A stretch of 6,040 bases of DNA from Candidatus Zhuqueibacterota bacterium RBG_16_48_16. GTDB lineage: Bacteria; Zhuqueibacterota; Zhuqueibacteria; Residuimicrobiales; Sediminimicrobiaceae. This document shows, in pieces, positions 1-5,797 of this stretch (its first letter is position 1; the number at the start of each line of letters is the position of its first letter). The translations under genes were made by a program, and so were the position numbers. A model generated the notes under the pieces. The model had not been told where the DNA came from, ran no database searches, and worked only from the letters and a program-made list of their open reading frames with translations. The stretch spans positions 1,453 to 7,492 of the forward strand of contig METF01000234.1 of assembly GCA_001771235.1 (NCBI GenBank). The letters are read 5' to 3'.

Positions 1-383
1 TTTGACGCATGCGCATCAAATGCCGCCACCCAACATGTTCCCAGGCCCAGGTCGTGTGCGGCAAGGATGAGATGATCCATAGCGATGGTTGTGTCCACTT
101 CCGAATAATTTTTCCCGTCCCGGCTTTGCCACCCTTCCGTAAAAACGGCGCAAGCGGCAATGACGATGGGCGCGCTCACAAACCACTCGCGGTTGTATAT
201 TCGTCTGAGCTCCTCTTCTCTCCCCGTTGTGTGTATGACGATGAATCGAAACGGTTGTCTGTTTGCGGCTGTCGGCGCCAGTTGTGCCGCTCGCAATACA
301 TTTGCCAGTTTCTCCTCTTCAACGGGCCTGGGCAGGTAGGAGCGAACGCTGTACCGCGATTCGATGAGCTTGAAAAACTCCAC
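1..383 (-). CDS. Nitroreductase family protein, N-terminal part (C-terminus beyond left edge)
   Basis: FMN-dependent nitroreductase-like oxidoreductase, expected to be cytoplasmic and to reduce nitro compounds or quinone-like acceptors with NAD(P)H. The substrate cannot be told from sequence. Translating from the GTG at 381-383 gives about 127 residues. The N-terminal FMN-phosphate motif is ESRYSVRSY (residues 8-16). LAPTAANRQP (35-44) carries the conserved Asn41 and Gln43. MDHLILAAHDLGLGTCWVAA (102-121) is the family's typical central helix and Gly/Cys-Trp motif. Family members usually have about 170 residues or more, so the last quarter or so lies outside the window. The GTG start has an AAGGA-type ribosome binding site just upstream. 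An overlapping ATG one base upstream is in another frame and loses all homology. It lies 79 bp downstream of the DUF1028 gene on the same strand, with no strong terminator between, so co-transcription is possible. Confidence 0.88.
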   Translation of the reverse strand, partial: MEFFKLIESRYSVRSYLPRPVEEEKLANVLRAAQLAPTAANRQPFRFIVIHTTGREEELRRIYNREWFVSAPIVIAACAVFTEGWQSRDGKNYSEVDTTIAMDHLILAAHDLGLGTCWVAAFDAHAS

Positions 384-462
384 ATTTTTCCTTTTCGTTG
401 ACAGTAAGTTTTCAAACTGAATAGCTACAAAGGAAACTCGAAGCTTCCGGACGCGAGTCGAA

Positions 463-1488
463 CTAATCTTTAACGAGTTGTTGAAATTCCTGGCTATCTC
501 TTAGCGCGGCTAAATCCTTGTCGGTCACTGCCTGTTTCTTGAGCTTGTCATTCCGCTTCACAGCCTTCGCCAACGCTGCTATTGCGCCCTTTGAGTCGCC
601 CGCAGCCAGGCGGATGACCGCAAGATCGTACCAGACCTCTGCGTTATCCGGTGCGATGCTCGCCGCTCTTTCGATATGCGGCAGCGCCCGGCTGTATTCT
701 TTTTTCATAAACAGCGTCCAGGCGTCGTTCCAGGCATAATTCATCTGGGCAAAGTTGAGTAATCTTCCCAGCTCTTTAAACGGCTCCGGGTGATCATCCA
801 CCCTGATGTCGATGGCGCGGTCGGTATAGCCTGCGTAACCGGCTTTTTCTTTCACCACCAGTAGTGCGGCGGACTGTTTGCCGCGTGCATCGCCGCCCGC
901 CTGCTCGCCGGCGATGAGGGCAGCATACAGCCGATCCGCCAGTGTGCCCTGTGTCTGCAAAAATGCTTTTTCCATTTCCAACACCACAGCTTCACCGGCC
1001 AGGATGTTGCCCTGGACGGCATAGTTGGGACCAGATCGTCCTCCTGCCCAGGCCATGCAATCCGCACCGGTGTAGGTGGCGGATTTGCCGTCGGCCGACA
1101 CAATGCCCAATTGCCGTCTTGACGGATTGTCATCGTTTCTCGTCAAAATAGCCACGGCCTCATCCGGAGTCGCGCCTTGTTCCAGCAATTCCAGGCCGCG
1201 CCAGCCGAATGAGGTGTTGGCAAAGGACTGCGTTGCCACCGCGCCGACATTCGCCTTGGCCCAGGGCACCACCGATCCCACGGCGAAAAAGCGCGAAGCA
1301 ACGGCCACGCCTAGCTCGCCCGTGGCCGAGTCGCACGCGACGATTGAAAAAGTGCTGATATTATGACTCTCTATATCAGCAGACGTGGAGCTCAGCGCAC
1401 TGGTGGCATTCATGAACATGAGAAGAAAACAACAAAGCACACCAATTTCTCGAAAAACCCAAAGCGTCGCTGGGAATGTGTTTTTCAT
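463..1488 (-). CDS. Exported DUF1028 (Ntn-hydrolase-like) protein with C-terminal TPR
   Basis: A 341-residue protein of the DUF1028/COG3342 family, whose biochemical role is not established. Residues 1-31 look like a signal peptide: a short charged start, a hydrophobic stretch VLCCFLLMFM (17-26) and a plausible cleavage site after ATSA, so the protein should be exported. The DUF1028 domain runs from about 44 to 240. It opens with TFSIVACD (46-53) and GELGVAVASRFFAVGS, and closes with the family's RVDDHPEPFKEL segment. COG3342 is grouped with the Ntn-hydrolase fold, and Thr46 would be the candidate nucleophile, which is inference. Residues about 250-315 form TPR helices (ALPHIERAASIAPDNAEVWY and the next repeat), ending in the DLAALRDSQEFQQL motif often seen after TPRs. 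The ATG is preceded by a strong AGAGGTG at 1493-1499, which fixes the start. Some relatives instead carry a putative peptidoglycan-binding domain, so a cell-envelope role is possible. Confidence 0.9.
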   Translation of the reverse strand: MKNTFPATLWVFREIGVLCCFLLMFMNATSALSSTSADIESHNISTFSIVACDSATGELGVAVASRFFAVGSVVPWAKANVGAVATQSFANTSFGWRGLELLEQGATPDEAVAILTRNDDNPSRRQLGIVSADGKSATYTGADCMAWAGGRSGPNYAVQGNILAGEAVVLEMEKAFLQTQGTLADRLYAALIAGEQAGGDARGKQSAALLVVKEKAGYAGYTDRAIDIRVDDHPEPFKELGRLLNFAQMNYAWNDAWTLFMKKEYSRALPHIERAASIAPDNAEVWYDLAVIRLAAGDSKGAIAALAKAVKRNDKLKKQAVTDKDLAALRDSQEFQQLVKD

Positions 1489-1852
1489 TGCTCACCTCTG
1501 CATTTTTGTAAAAAGTAAATTCTCGGTTGGAATTGCATGCAATCGAGTCTCTATCCGATCACTGGGGTTTAGTGGGAACCAATCCCAGCGTAATCTGGCC
1601 GTTTTCTAACAGCCTCGTAACAAGCAGGATCAAAATCAAATTTCAAGAATCAAATGGGTCAAAATGATTCACTTGCTTCGTTAGTCATGACCAAATTTAA
1701 TTCAAAACAATCATCAAATAGAACTTTTAGTGATCGTGCCTTGAATCATCCTGCCATTAATTATTCTGTCTTTAATTATTTTGACTTCTTTGTAAAGGCT
1801 GAGCAATTTGAGCGCCTGGCCATTTCTGACTTAAAAAACCGAGCATGCCGAC
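1489..1852. other. Intergenic region between aldo/keto reductase and DUF1028 genes
   Basis: This 364-bp spacer must hold the promoter of the DUF1028 gene on the minus strand, but no convincing -35/-10 pair is visible. A 12-bp perfect palindrome, ATTGCATGCAAT, lies at 1532-1543, about 45 bp upstream of that gene's start. From about 1620 to 1850 the DNA becomes AT-rich, with small degenerate repeats: AATCAAAT twice (1634-1641 and 1648-1655), an 8-bp inverted pair ATGATTCA/TGAATCAT (1664-1671 and 1742-1749), and an imperfect 15-bp tandem repeat (1756-1785, 12 of 15 identical). I see no recognisable protein in any frame, no RNA gene and no clear intrinsic terminator behind the aldo/keto reductase. 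Confidence 0.5.
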
Positions 1853-2827
1853 CTATTTTCCCTTGTACCAATCTGCCCGGTTCCAGGCATGTTTTCGTAA
1901 TTTCAAGAGAAGCTCCTGGTCCAGCTCCGGCAATTCGGATACGGCGGTGTTTTGTTCCGCCTGATAGACGTTCCGTATGCCGGGAATAACCGTGCTGACA
2001 GCCGGATGGGAGAGGACGAATTTTAATGCCGCCTGGGGCATGGTCAAACCGCTGTTCTGAACATCCTCTTTGATTTTCTCGACGCGCCTGATCGTTCTTT
2101 CCAGCCGGTCGCCGGCAAAATACTTGTTGCGAAAATCATCCGTCTCAAAAAAAGTATTCTCGTCAAATTTTCCCGTCAGCGAGCCCTCGTCAAAAGCGAC
2201 GCGAGCGATGACGCCGACATTATGCTCCATCGCTGCGGGCAGAAATTCCGCCGCGGGTTCCTGCTCGAAAATATTATAAATCACCTGCACGACGTCCAGG
2301 TAGCCTTTTTCCATCAAGCGGACAAGGGCATTTTGGTCGTGTTCCGGAGTGGAAAGCCCGATGAACCGTATCTTCCCTTCGGCCTGCAATTTTTTCAATA
2401 TGTCCAACGGCCTTGGATTCTTATTCCAGGCGCGGGTCCAGGTATGCAACTGAAGAACATCCAGGCAATCCGTTTCAAGATTCCGCAAACGTTCTTCCAC
2501 ATTCTTGCGAATATAGTCCTCAGAAAATCTCTCTGTCACGTCGCAGTAGAGCGTTGGCGGCCACGGCCCCGGCGCCGGCGGCGTTTTAGTGGCGACGTAA
2601 ATACGTTCCTTGCGCTCCTTGAGCACTTGGGCGATGACGCGCTCACTTTTGCCGTCGCCATATCCCGCTGCCGTATCGATAAAATTCACCCCCAGGTCTA
2701 TTGACCGGTGCAGCGCGGCCATCGATTCTTTTTCGTCTTGGCTGCCCCAGTTGCCTCCTATGGCCCAGGCCCCAAAACCGATTTCGGATACTTTGATGCC
2801 CGTTCTGCCGAATAGACGGTATTGCAT
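1853..2827 (-). CDS. Aldo/keto reductase
   Basis: NAD(P)H-dependent aldo/keto reductase of the Tas/COG0667 type, a cytoplasmic (beta/alpha)8 barrel that reduces aldehydes or ketones, or oxidises sugars in some members. The product has 324 residues, normal for the family. It starts with MQYRLFGRTGIKVSEIGFGA. The catalytic tetrad is intact: Asp51 (NFIDTAAGYG), Tyr56, Lys81 (YVATKT) and His128 (VLQLHTW). IRFIGLST (153-160) and the cofactor-binding STVIPGIRN segment (278-286) are also conserved. An in-frame ATG 45 bases upstream at 2872 would add 15 residues, but it lacks a ribosome binding site and the extension has no family resemblance. The ATG at 2825-2827 has GGAG at 2834-2837 with a 6-base gap. 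A terminator-like hairpin with a T-rich tail sits immediately upstream, which may control expression. The physiological substrate is unknown. Confidence 0.93.
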   Translation of the reverse strand: MQYRLFGRTGIKVSEIGFGAWAIGGNWGSQDEKESMAALHRSIDLGVNFIDTAAGYGDGKSERVIAQVLKERKERIYVATKTPPAPGPWPPTLYCDVTERFSEDYIRKNVEERLRNLETDCLDVLQLHTWTRAWNKNPRPLDILKKLQAEGKIRFIGLSTPEHDQNALVRLMEKGYLDVVQVIYNIFEQEPAAEFLPAAMEHNVGVIARVAFDEGSLTGKFDENTFFETDDFRNKYFAGDRLERTIRRVEKIKEDVQNSGLTMPQAALKFVLSHPAVSTVIPGIRNVYQAEQNTAVSELPELDQELLLKLRKHAWNRADWYKGK

Positions 2828-2833
2828 TGTAGT

Positions 2834-2837
2834 CTCC
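2834..2837 (-). promoter_or_regulatory. Ribosome binding site deciding the aldo/keto reductase start
   Basis: GGAG on the minus strand lies 6 bases before the ATG at 2825-2827. It supports this start over the upstream in-frame ATG at 2870-2872, whose own leader has no purine-rich site. Confidence 0.7.
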
Positions 2838-2848
2838 GGGAATGTGCG

Positions 2849-2901
2849 AAAAAAAGAAAAAAGGCACATCATAGATTACTAAAAAACCTATAATGCGCCT
2901 T
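2849..2901 (-). terminator. Intrinsic-terminator-like hairpin in the leader of the aldo/keto reductase gene
   Basis: Read on the minus strand, AAGGCGCATTATAG (2901-2888) can pair along 14 bp with CTATGATGTGCCTT (2874-2861) around a 13-base loop. The two non-Watson-Crick positions are both G-U wobbles in minus-strand RNA, whereas on the plus strand they are A-C mismatches. So the structure suits transcription in the minus direction. A T-rich tail follows directly: T4, C, T7 at 2860-2849. The aldo/keto reductase ribosome binding site begins about a dozen bases later. It may terminate leftward read-through, end a short RNA, or act as an attenuator. A TATGAT sequence at 2873-2868 inside the right arm could alternatively be a -10 box, but no good -35 box is seen. 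Confidence 0.72.
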
Positions 2902-3000
2902 CCGACTTTGACTTTGACCACCGCCCGACGATTCATTCACACAACTGCCACCAAAATAAGAAAATATTCAAGAGAAGCAAGGAAAAAATCTCGATAGCCG

Positions 3001-3269
3001 ACATTCTTTCTCGCTCATCTCATCGATGCCGCATCGGGTAACAAAAATCTATTGTAGATACCCGTCAGGAAAAAGTATTAAATCTATGCTATCGTTTTTT
3101 CCACAACAAAAAAGATGCGGAAGACGTGGCTCAGGAAGTATTTCTGCAGGTCTATCGATCCATCGATGAGTTTCGTGGCGCGGCCAGGTGATCGACCTGG
3201 GTTTACCGTATCTCTGATGTAAAATCTCTCGATTTCTTACGGAAGAAAAATACCTTATTTTACCAATAA
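3001..3269 (+). pseudogene. ECF sigma factor remnant (region 2 only)
   Basis: Decayed gene for an extracytoplasmic-function RNA polymerase sigma factor. In the frame starting at 3042, residues read QKSIVDTRQEKVLNLCYRFF, then DAEDVAQEVFLQVYRSIDEF, the classic sigma-70 region 2.1-2.2. An in-frame TGA (3189-3191) follows, and then STWVYRIS and KSLDFLRKK, matching regions 2.3-2.4. A TAA at 3267-3269 ends the reading. Upstream, a different frame (3013-3048) reads AHLIDAASGNKN, like the N-terminus of ECF sigmas, so a frameshift lies near the A run at 3043-3047. Region 4 (the -35-binding helix-turn-helix) is missing and does not appear before the symporter gene. AAGGA at 2979-2983 followed by ATC at 2988-2990 may be the old ribosome binding site with a mutated start codon, which is speculative. 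A functional product is unlikely. Confidence 0.83.
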
Positions 3270-3272
3270 AGG
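3246..3272 (-). terminator. Probable weak terminator of the GPH symporter gene
   Basis: On the minus strand, about 40 bases past the symporter stop, CCTTTATT (3272-3265) pairs with AATAAGG (3259-3253) with one bulged T and a 5-base loop. After two more bases comes a T5 run (3250-3246). The stem is AT-rich, so it would be inefficient. It overlaps the end of the sigma-factor remnant. Confidence 0.4.
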
Positions 3273-3312
3273 CGATAATCTAATTTCCTCTTTCGATCAT
3301 TTTCCATTACTC

Positions 3313-4809
3313 CTATTCTGATTTTTTTCTCTCCTTCAAATCCACTTCAATGGTCGCCAGCAGCTTTTCATTGACGGGATAGAAAAACAGGACGATACCG
3401 CAAACAAGTATAAAACCGGCCGGTATGATGCTGAATAAAAGTTTTATGCCATCAACCATTTCAGGAGTAATAGGCTCATCCTTGATGTACCCGTATCGTC
3501 CCAAAATATACAAGCCCAAAAAACCGCCTACTGCGACGCCCATTTTGATGGCGAACATAATACCCGCCGTCACCAGGCCCGTAGCGCGCTGCCTGAATTT
3601 CCACTCATGAAAGTCCGCGACATCGGCGAACATGGAAAACAGGAAGACCGGCATGGCGCCGGCCACAATGGACCAGATGACATTCACAATGCCAAGCAGC
3701 ACAAAGTCATCCTTAGGCAGCCAGTAGAACGCCGCGTTGATAACCACACTGGCCAGAGAGAGAAAAATAATAACGGCTTTTCTGTCAAAGCGTTTTTTGA
3801 TCAGCGTGCTCAGCAGGACGCCGGCCATCATGCCGAATGTGCCGATTGTCAAAAAGACTGTCGTCTGATCAAAATCCAGCCTTAGCGCTCCAAGTGCAAA
3901 CGTCCAAAGGGTCTTGCCGCCTTCGCCATTGACGTAATCGAAATAGTACGCCACCATGCCGTTACGAATCATATTATGAATAAGCCAGAATATACATGCA
4001 GCAAATATTACTATCCAGGGGATGTTCCTGGCGACGTCCTTTAGATCGCTCCGAAAGCTGCTCTTTTGACCTTTCGGAGGGTTCACGCGCTCGCGGGTTG
4101 TCAAAAAGGTAATGAGCAGCAGGACAATCGCTATGCCGCCAAACACACCCATCGTCGTCTGAAAACCCAACGCCTGGCTGTAGCCCAATTCCGCGTTGTA
4201 GCCCGGATGAGAGGGATTGGCACCAAAGAGCTTTGCTAGCGGGCGTGTAAAGGTGGTAATCAACAACATGCCGATAAAAGCAAAGAAAAAGCGGTACTGC
4301 GCAAGAGTCGTTCGCTCCTTGGGATTTGGCGTCATCACCGCCATCATGGAGGAGTAGGGAATGTTGATCGCCGTGTAGGCCATGGTCGCCAGAATATAGG
4401 TGACGTAGGCGTAGACAATTTTCATATTCTGGCTCCACGCCGGCGTGATGAACATAGCAAAGGCCAGCACGCCGTAGGGAACCGCCATCCATAACAGATA
4501 GGGCCGGAACTTGCCCCAGCGGGTGTTGGTGCGGTCCGCCATCATCCCCATGATGGGATCGTTGATCATGTCCCAGAAACGGGTAATCAGAAACATAAAG
4601 CTCGCCACTTTTGCACTGATCCCAAAGACATCCGTATAGAATATCATGAGAAAAAAGCTCCACGCCTGGTACAGGATGTTCGACGCTGTATCCCCAAAGC
4701 CGTAGCCTACTTTCTCAACTATGGACAGCTTGCCACCCAATTGGTTAAAGGCCGAATCTGCAGCGACCGATGCGGAAACTTTCAGATTCGGATTCTTGTC
4801 GTCTTTCAT
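3313..4809 (-). CDS. GPH-family sugar:cation symporter (MelB-like, MFS fold)
   Basis: Inner-membrane carrier of the glycoside-pentoside-hexuronide:cation symporter family (TC 2.A.2), taking up a sugar or glycoside with Na+ or H+. The 498-residue product has about 12 hydrophobic segments, normal for the family. The strongest marker is WDMINDPIMG (79-88). By comparison with E. coli MelB, Asp80, Asn83 and Asp84 correspond to the cation-site residues Asp55, Asn58 and Asp59, and Asp40 in GYGFGDTASN to Asp19. RWGKFRPYLLW (97-107) is the conserved loop 2-3, and KERTTLAQYR (164-173) follows helix 5. Near the C-terminus, FADVADFHEWKFRQRATGL (394-412) is also typical. A long in-frame start at 4845 lacks a good ribosome binding site. 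The ATG at 4807-4809 has GGAGAGGAA upstream. The sugar cannot be predicted, since no glycosidase or kinase gene lies beside it. Confidence 0.93.
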   Translation of the reverse strand: MKDDKNPNLKVSASVAADSAFNQLGGKLSIVEKVGYGFGDTASNILYQAWSFFLMIFYTDVFGISAKVASFMFLITRFWDMINDPIMGMMADRTNTRWGKFRPYLLWMAVPYGVLAFAMFITPAWSQNMKIVYAYVTYILATMAYTAINIPYSSMMAVMTPNPKERTTLAQYRFFFAFIGMLLITTFTRPLAKLFGANPSHPGYNAELGYSQALGFQTTMGVFGGIAIVLLLITFLTTRERVNPPKGQKSSFRSDLKDVARNIPWIVIFAACIFWLIHNMIRNGMVAYYFDYVNGEGGKTLWTFALGALRLDFDQTTVFLTIGTFGMMAGVLLSTLIKKRFDRKAVIIFLSLASVVINAAFYWLPKDDFVLLGIVNVIWSIVAGAMPVFLFSMFADVADFHEWKFRQRATGLVTAGIMFAIKMGVAVGGFLGLYILGRYGYIKDEPITPEMVDGIKLLFSIIPAGFILVCGIVLFFYPVNEKLLATIEVDLKERKKSE

Positions 4810-4818
4810 TGTGATTGG

Positions 4819-4827
4819 TTCCTCTCC
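4819..4827 (-). promoter_or_regulatory. Ribosome binding site deciding the symporter start
   Basis: GGAGAGGAA on the minus strand ends 9 bases before the ATG at 4807-4809. The alternative start at 4845 has only an AAGGA about 16 bases away, too far for efficient initiation, so the shorter 498-residue form is preferred. Confidence 0.55.
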
Positions 4828-4874
4828 TGGAAAATTGAAATTCAACCAACAAATCCATCCTTAAGCGGGGTGAA

Positions 4875-4903
4875 AATGTAATTATTCAATTTTCATTAAT
4901 CAA
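4875..4903 (-). promoter_or_regulatory. Candidate sigma-70 promoter of the symporter gene
   Basis: On the minus strand, TTGATT (4903-4898) and TACATT (4880-4875) are separated by exactly 17 bases. Each hexamer matches four of six consensus positions. Transcription would begin near 4867, giving a leader of about 60 bases before the symporter ATG. The surrounding DNA is AT-rich, so chance matches are likely. Confidence 0.33.
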
Positions 4904-5044
4904 GCTCTTAATCTAATCGAAGAAAAGAGTGCTTCTCGATCATTTTTTTTGTATATTCAGCCGCACCCTGTGGGTTTGCCCGTCGATAAATTAGAAACTA
5001 AATTGATCCGGTTACATGTTCATGAGCACGAATGAACCAACGCG

Positions 5045-5098
5045 AGAAACCAATTGTGAGAAAAGCACATCCCCGGCGATTCTGCGGAATTGGTTTCT
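5045..5098. repeat. Perfect 11-bp inverted repeat upstream of the SDR gene
   Basis: AGAAACCAATT (5045-5055) is repeated exactly in inverted form as AATTGGTTTCT (5088-5098), with 32 bases between. The arm centres are about 43 bp apart, close to four helical turns, and the right arm ends 36 bases before the SDR start codon. It could be a pair of regulator half-sites, a repressor-loop arrangement, or a stem in the SDR leader RNA. There is no following T tract, so it is not an intrinsic terminator. Confidence 0.6.
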
Positions 5099-5121
5099 GG
5101 ATGCGACAACGCTATGAGTAA

Positions 5122-5126
5122 AGGAG
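5122..5126 (+). promoter_or_regulatory. Ribosome binding site deciding the SDR start
   Basis: AGGAG lies 8 bases before the ATG at 5135-5137. In-frame starts further upstream (TTG at 5090, ATG at 5114) lack such a site, and the residues they would add do not belong to the Rossmann fold. Confidence 0.7.
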
Positions 5127-5134
5127 ATGATTTG

Positions 5135-5794
5135 ATGTCTGAGAAACTCATTGCCATCGTTGGCATGGGCAAAGGAATCAGTATGGCTGTTGCGCGACGG
5201 TTTGGAAAAGAGGGCTACAGAATTGCCATGATTTCCCGTTCGGAAAGCAACCTGATCCGTTACCAGCGGGAATTGAATGGCGACGGATACAAATCCTTCT
5301 ATTTCGTCGCTGACGCCGGCAACCAGGACATCCTGAAAAAAGCATTTGCCGAATTAAAAGCCGAATTGGGAAGCCCCGAGGTTTTGGTTTACAATGCGGC
5401 AATCGTCAGAACAGCAAAGCCGACATCATTGACATATTTTAACCTGATCGAGGATTTCAAAGTGAACGTGGCGGGCGCTCTTGTTGCGGTGCAGCAGGTT
5501 TTGCCTGCCATGCGGAACAAGAAGAGGGGGACGATCATCTTCACCGGCGGCGGCCTGGCTTTAAATCCCTTTCTGGATTATGCCTCATTGGCCATCGGCA
5601 AAGCCGGTATTCGCAGCCTGGCTACTACCCTTTCGCAAGAGCTTAAAATGGACGGCGTTCATATTGTAACCGTTACAATTTGCGGATGGGTGCGCGAACA
5701 GGATACCAAGTACTCCCCCGCGAAAATCGCAGAGCTTTATTGGAGCCTTCATACAAAAAAAACAAGTGAATTCAAGCACGAGATTGTCTATTGA
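5135..5794 (+). CDS. Short-chain dehydrogenase/reductase-like protein with atypical active site
   Basis: Rossmann-fold SDR-family protein of 219 residues, slightly shorter than the usual 250, expected to be cytoplasmic and to bind NAD(P). The nucleotide-binding start is IAIVGMGKGISMAVARRFGK (6-25), with Gly10, Gly12 and Gly14. Arg35 in ISRSE suggests NADP(H) preference. Asp60 (VADAG) and YNAA (86-89) fit the adenine-side and NAG motifs, and Asn111 (KVNVAGAL) fits the structural Asn. The usual catalytic Ser region reads IIFTGGGLAL (134-143), with glycines where Ser is expected. The Tyr/Lys motif reads YASLAIGK (149-156), so Tyr149 and Lys156 are seven residues apart rather than four. It belongs to a divergent SDR group, and its activity on a carbonyl or alcohol is uncertain. 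It is divergent from the symporter, and its stop lies three bases from that of the converging gene. Confidence 0.88.
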   Translation: MSEKLIAIVGMGKGISMAVARRFGKEGYRIAMISRSESNLIRYQRELNGDGYKSFYFVADAGNQDILKKAFAELKAELGSPEVLVYNAAIVRTAKPTSLTYFNLIEDFKVNVAGALVAVQQVLPAMRNKKRGTIIFTGGGLALNPFLDYASLAIGKAGIRSLATTLSQELKMDGVHIVTVTICGWVREQDTKYSPAKIAELYWSLHTKKTSEFKHEIVY

Positions 5795-5797
5795 ATC

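Noticed and set aside
176..415. Minus-strand ATG frame of 79 residues over the start of the nitroreductase
   Set aside because: It begins one base from the GTG start but in another frame, and shows no family motifs. The GTG frame gives the full set of nitroreductase motifs and is open to the window edge.
1532..1543. 12-bp palindrome ATTGCATGCAAT as an operator for the DUF1028 gene
   Set aside because: A palindrome of this length is expected about once or twice by chance in 6 kb. Location alone is not enough evidence.
1654..1989. Plus-strand frame of 111 residues across the AT-rich spacer and the reductase 3' end
   Set aside because: It has no ribosome binding site or recognisable motif, its composition follows the AT-rich spacer, and its end is antisense to the reductase.
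2222..2704. Plus-strand frame of 160 residues opposite the aldo/keto reductase
   Set aside because: It is antisense to a well-supported gene, Arg/Pro-rich and has no recognisable motif.
2828..2872. 15-residue N-terminal extension of the aldo/keto reductase
   Set aside because: It has no ribosome binding site, and the extension would be encoded largely by the terminator's T tail, giving an unlikely Phe-rich leader.
2889..2894. Perfect TATAAT on the plus strand as a promoter of the sigma-factor remnant
   Set aside because: No acceptable -35 hexamer lies 16-18 bases upstream, and the sequence is part of the minus-strand hairpin.
3189..3191. TGA in the sigma-factor remnant as a selenocysteine codon
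   Set aside because: Sigma factors have no selenocysteine at this place. The gene also has a frameshift and lacks region 4, so decay is simpler. The CCAGGT/ACCTGG inverted repeat around it (3184-3200) is only 6 bp.
3974..4663. Minus-strand frame of 229 residues inside the symporter
   Set aside because: It is a shifted-frame shadow of the GPH symporter, rich in His, Ser and Gly, with no hydrophobic pattern or domain.
4810..4845. 12-residue N-terminal extension of the symporter
   Set aside because: The upstream ATG lacks a well-spaced ribosome binding site, while the ATG at 4807-4809 has one.
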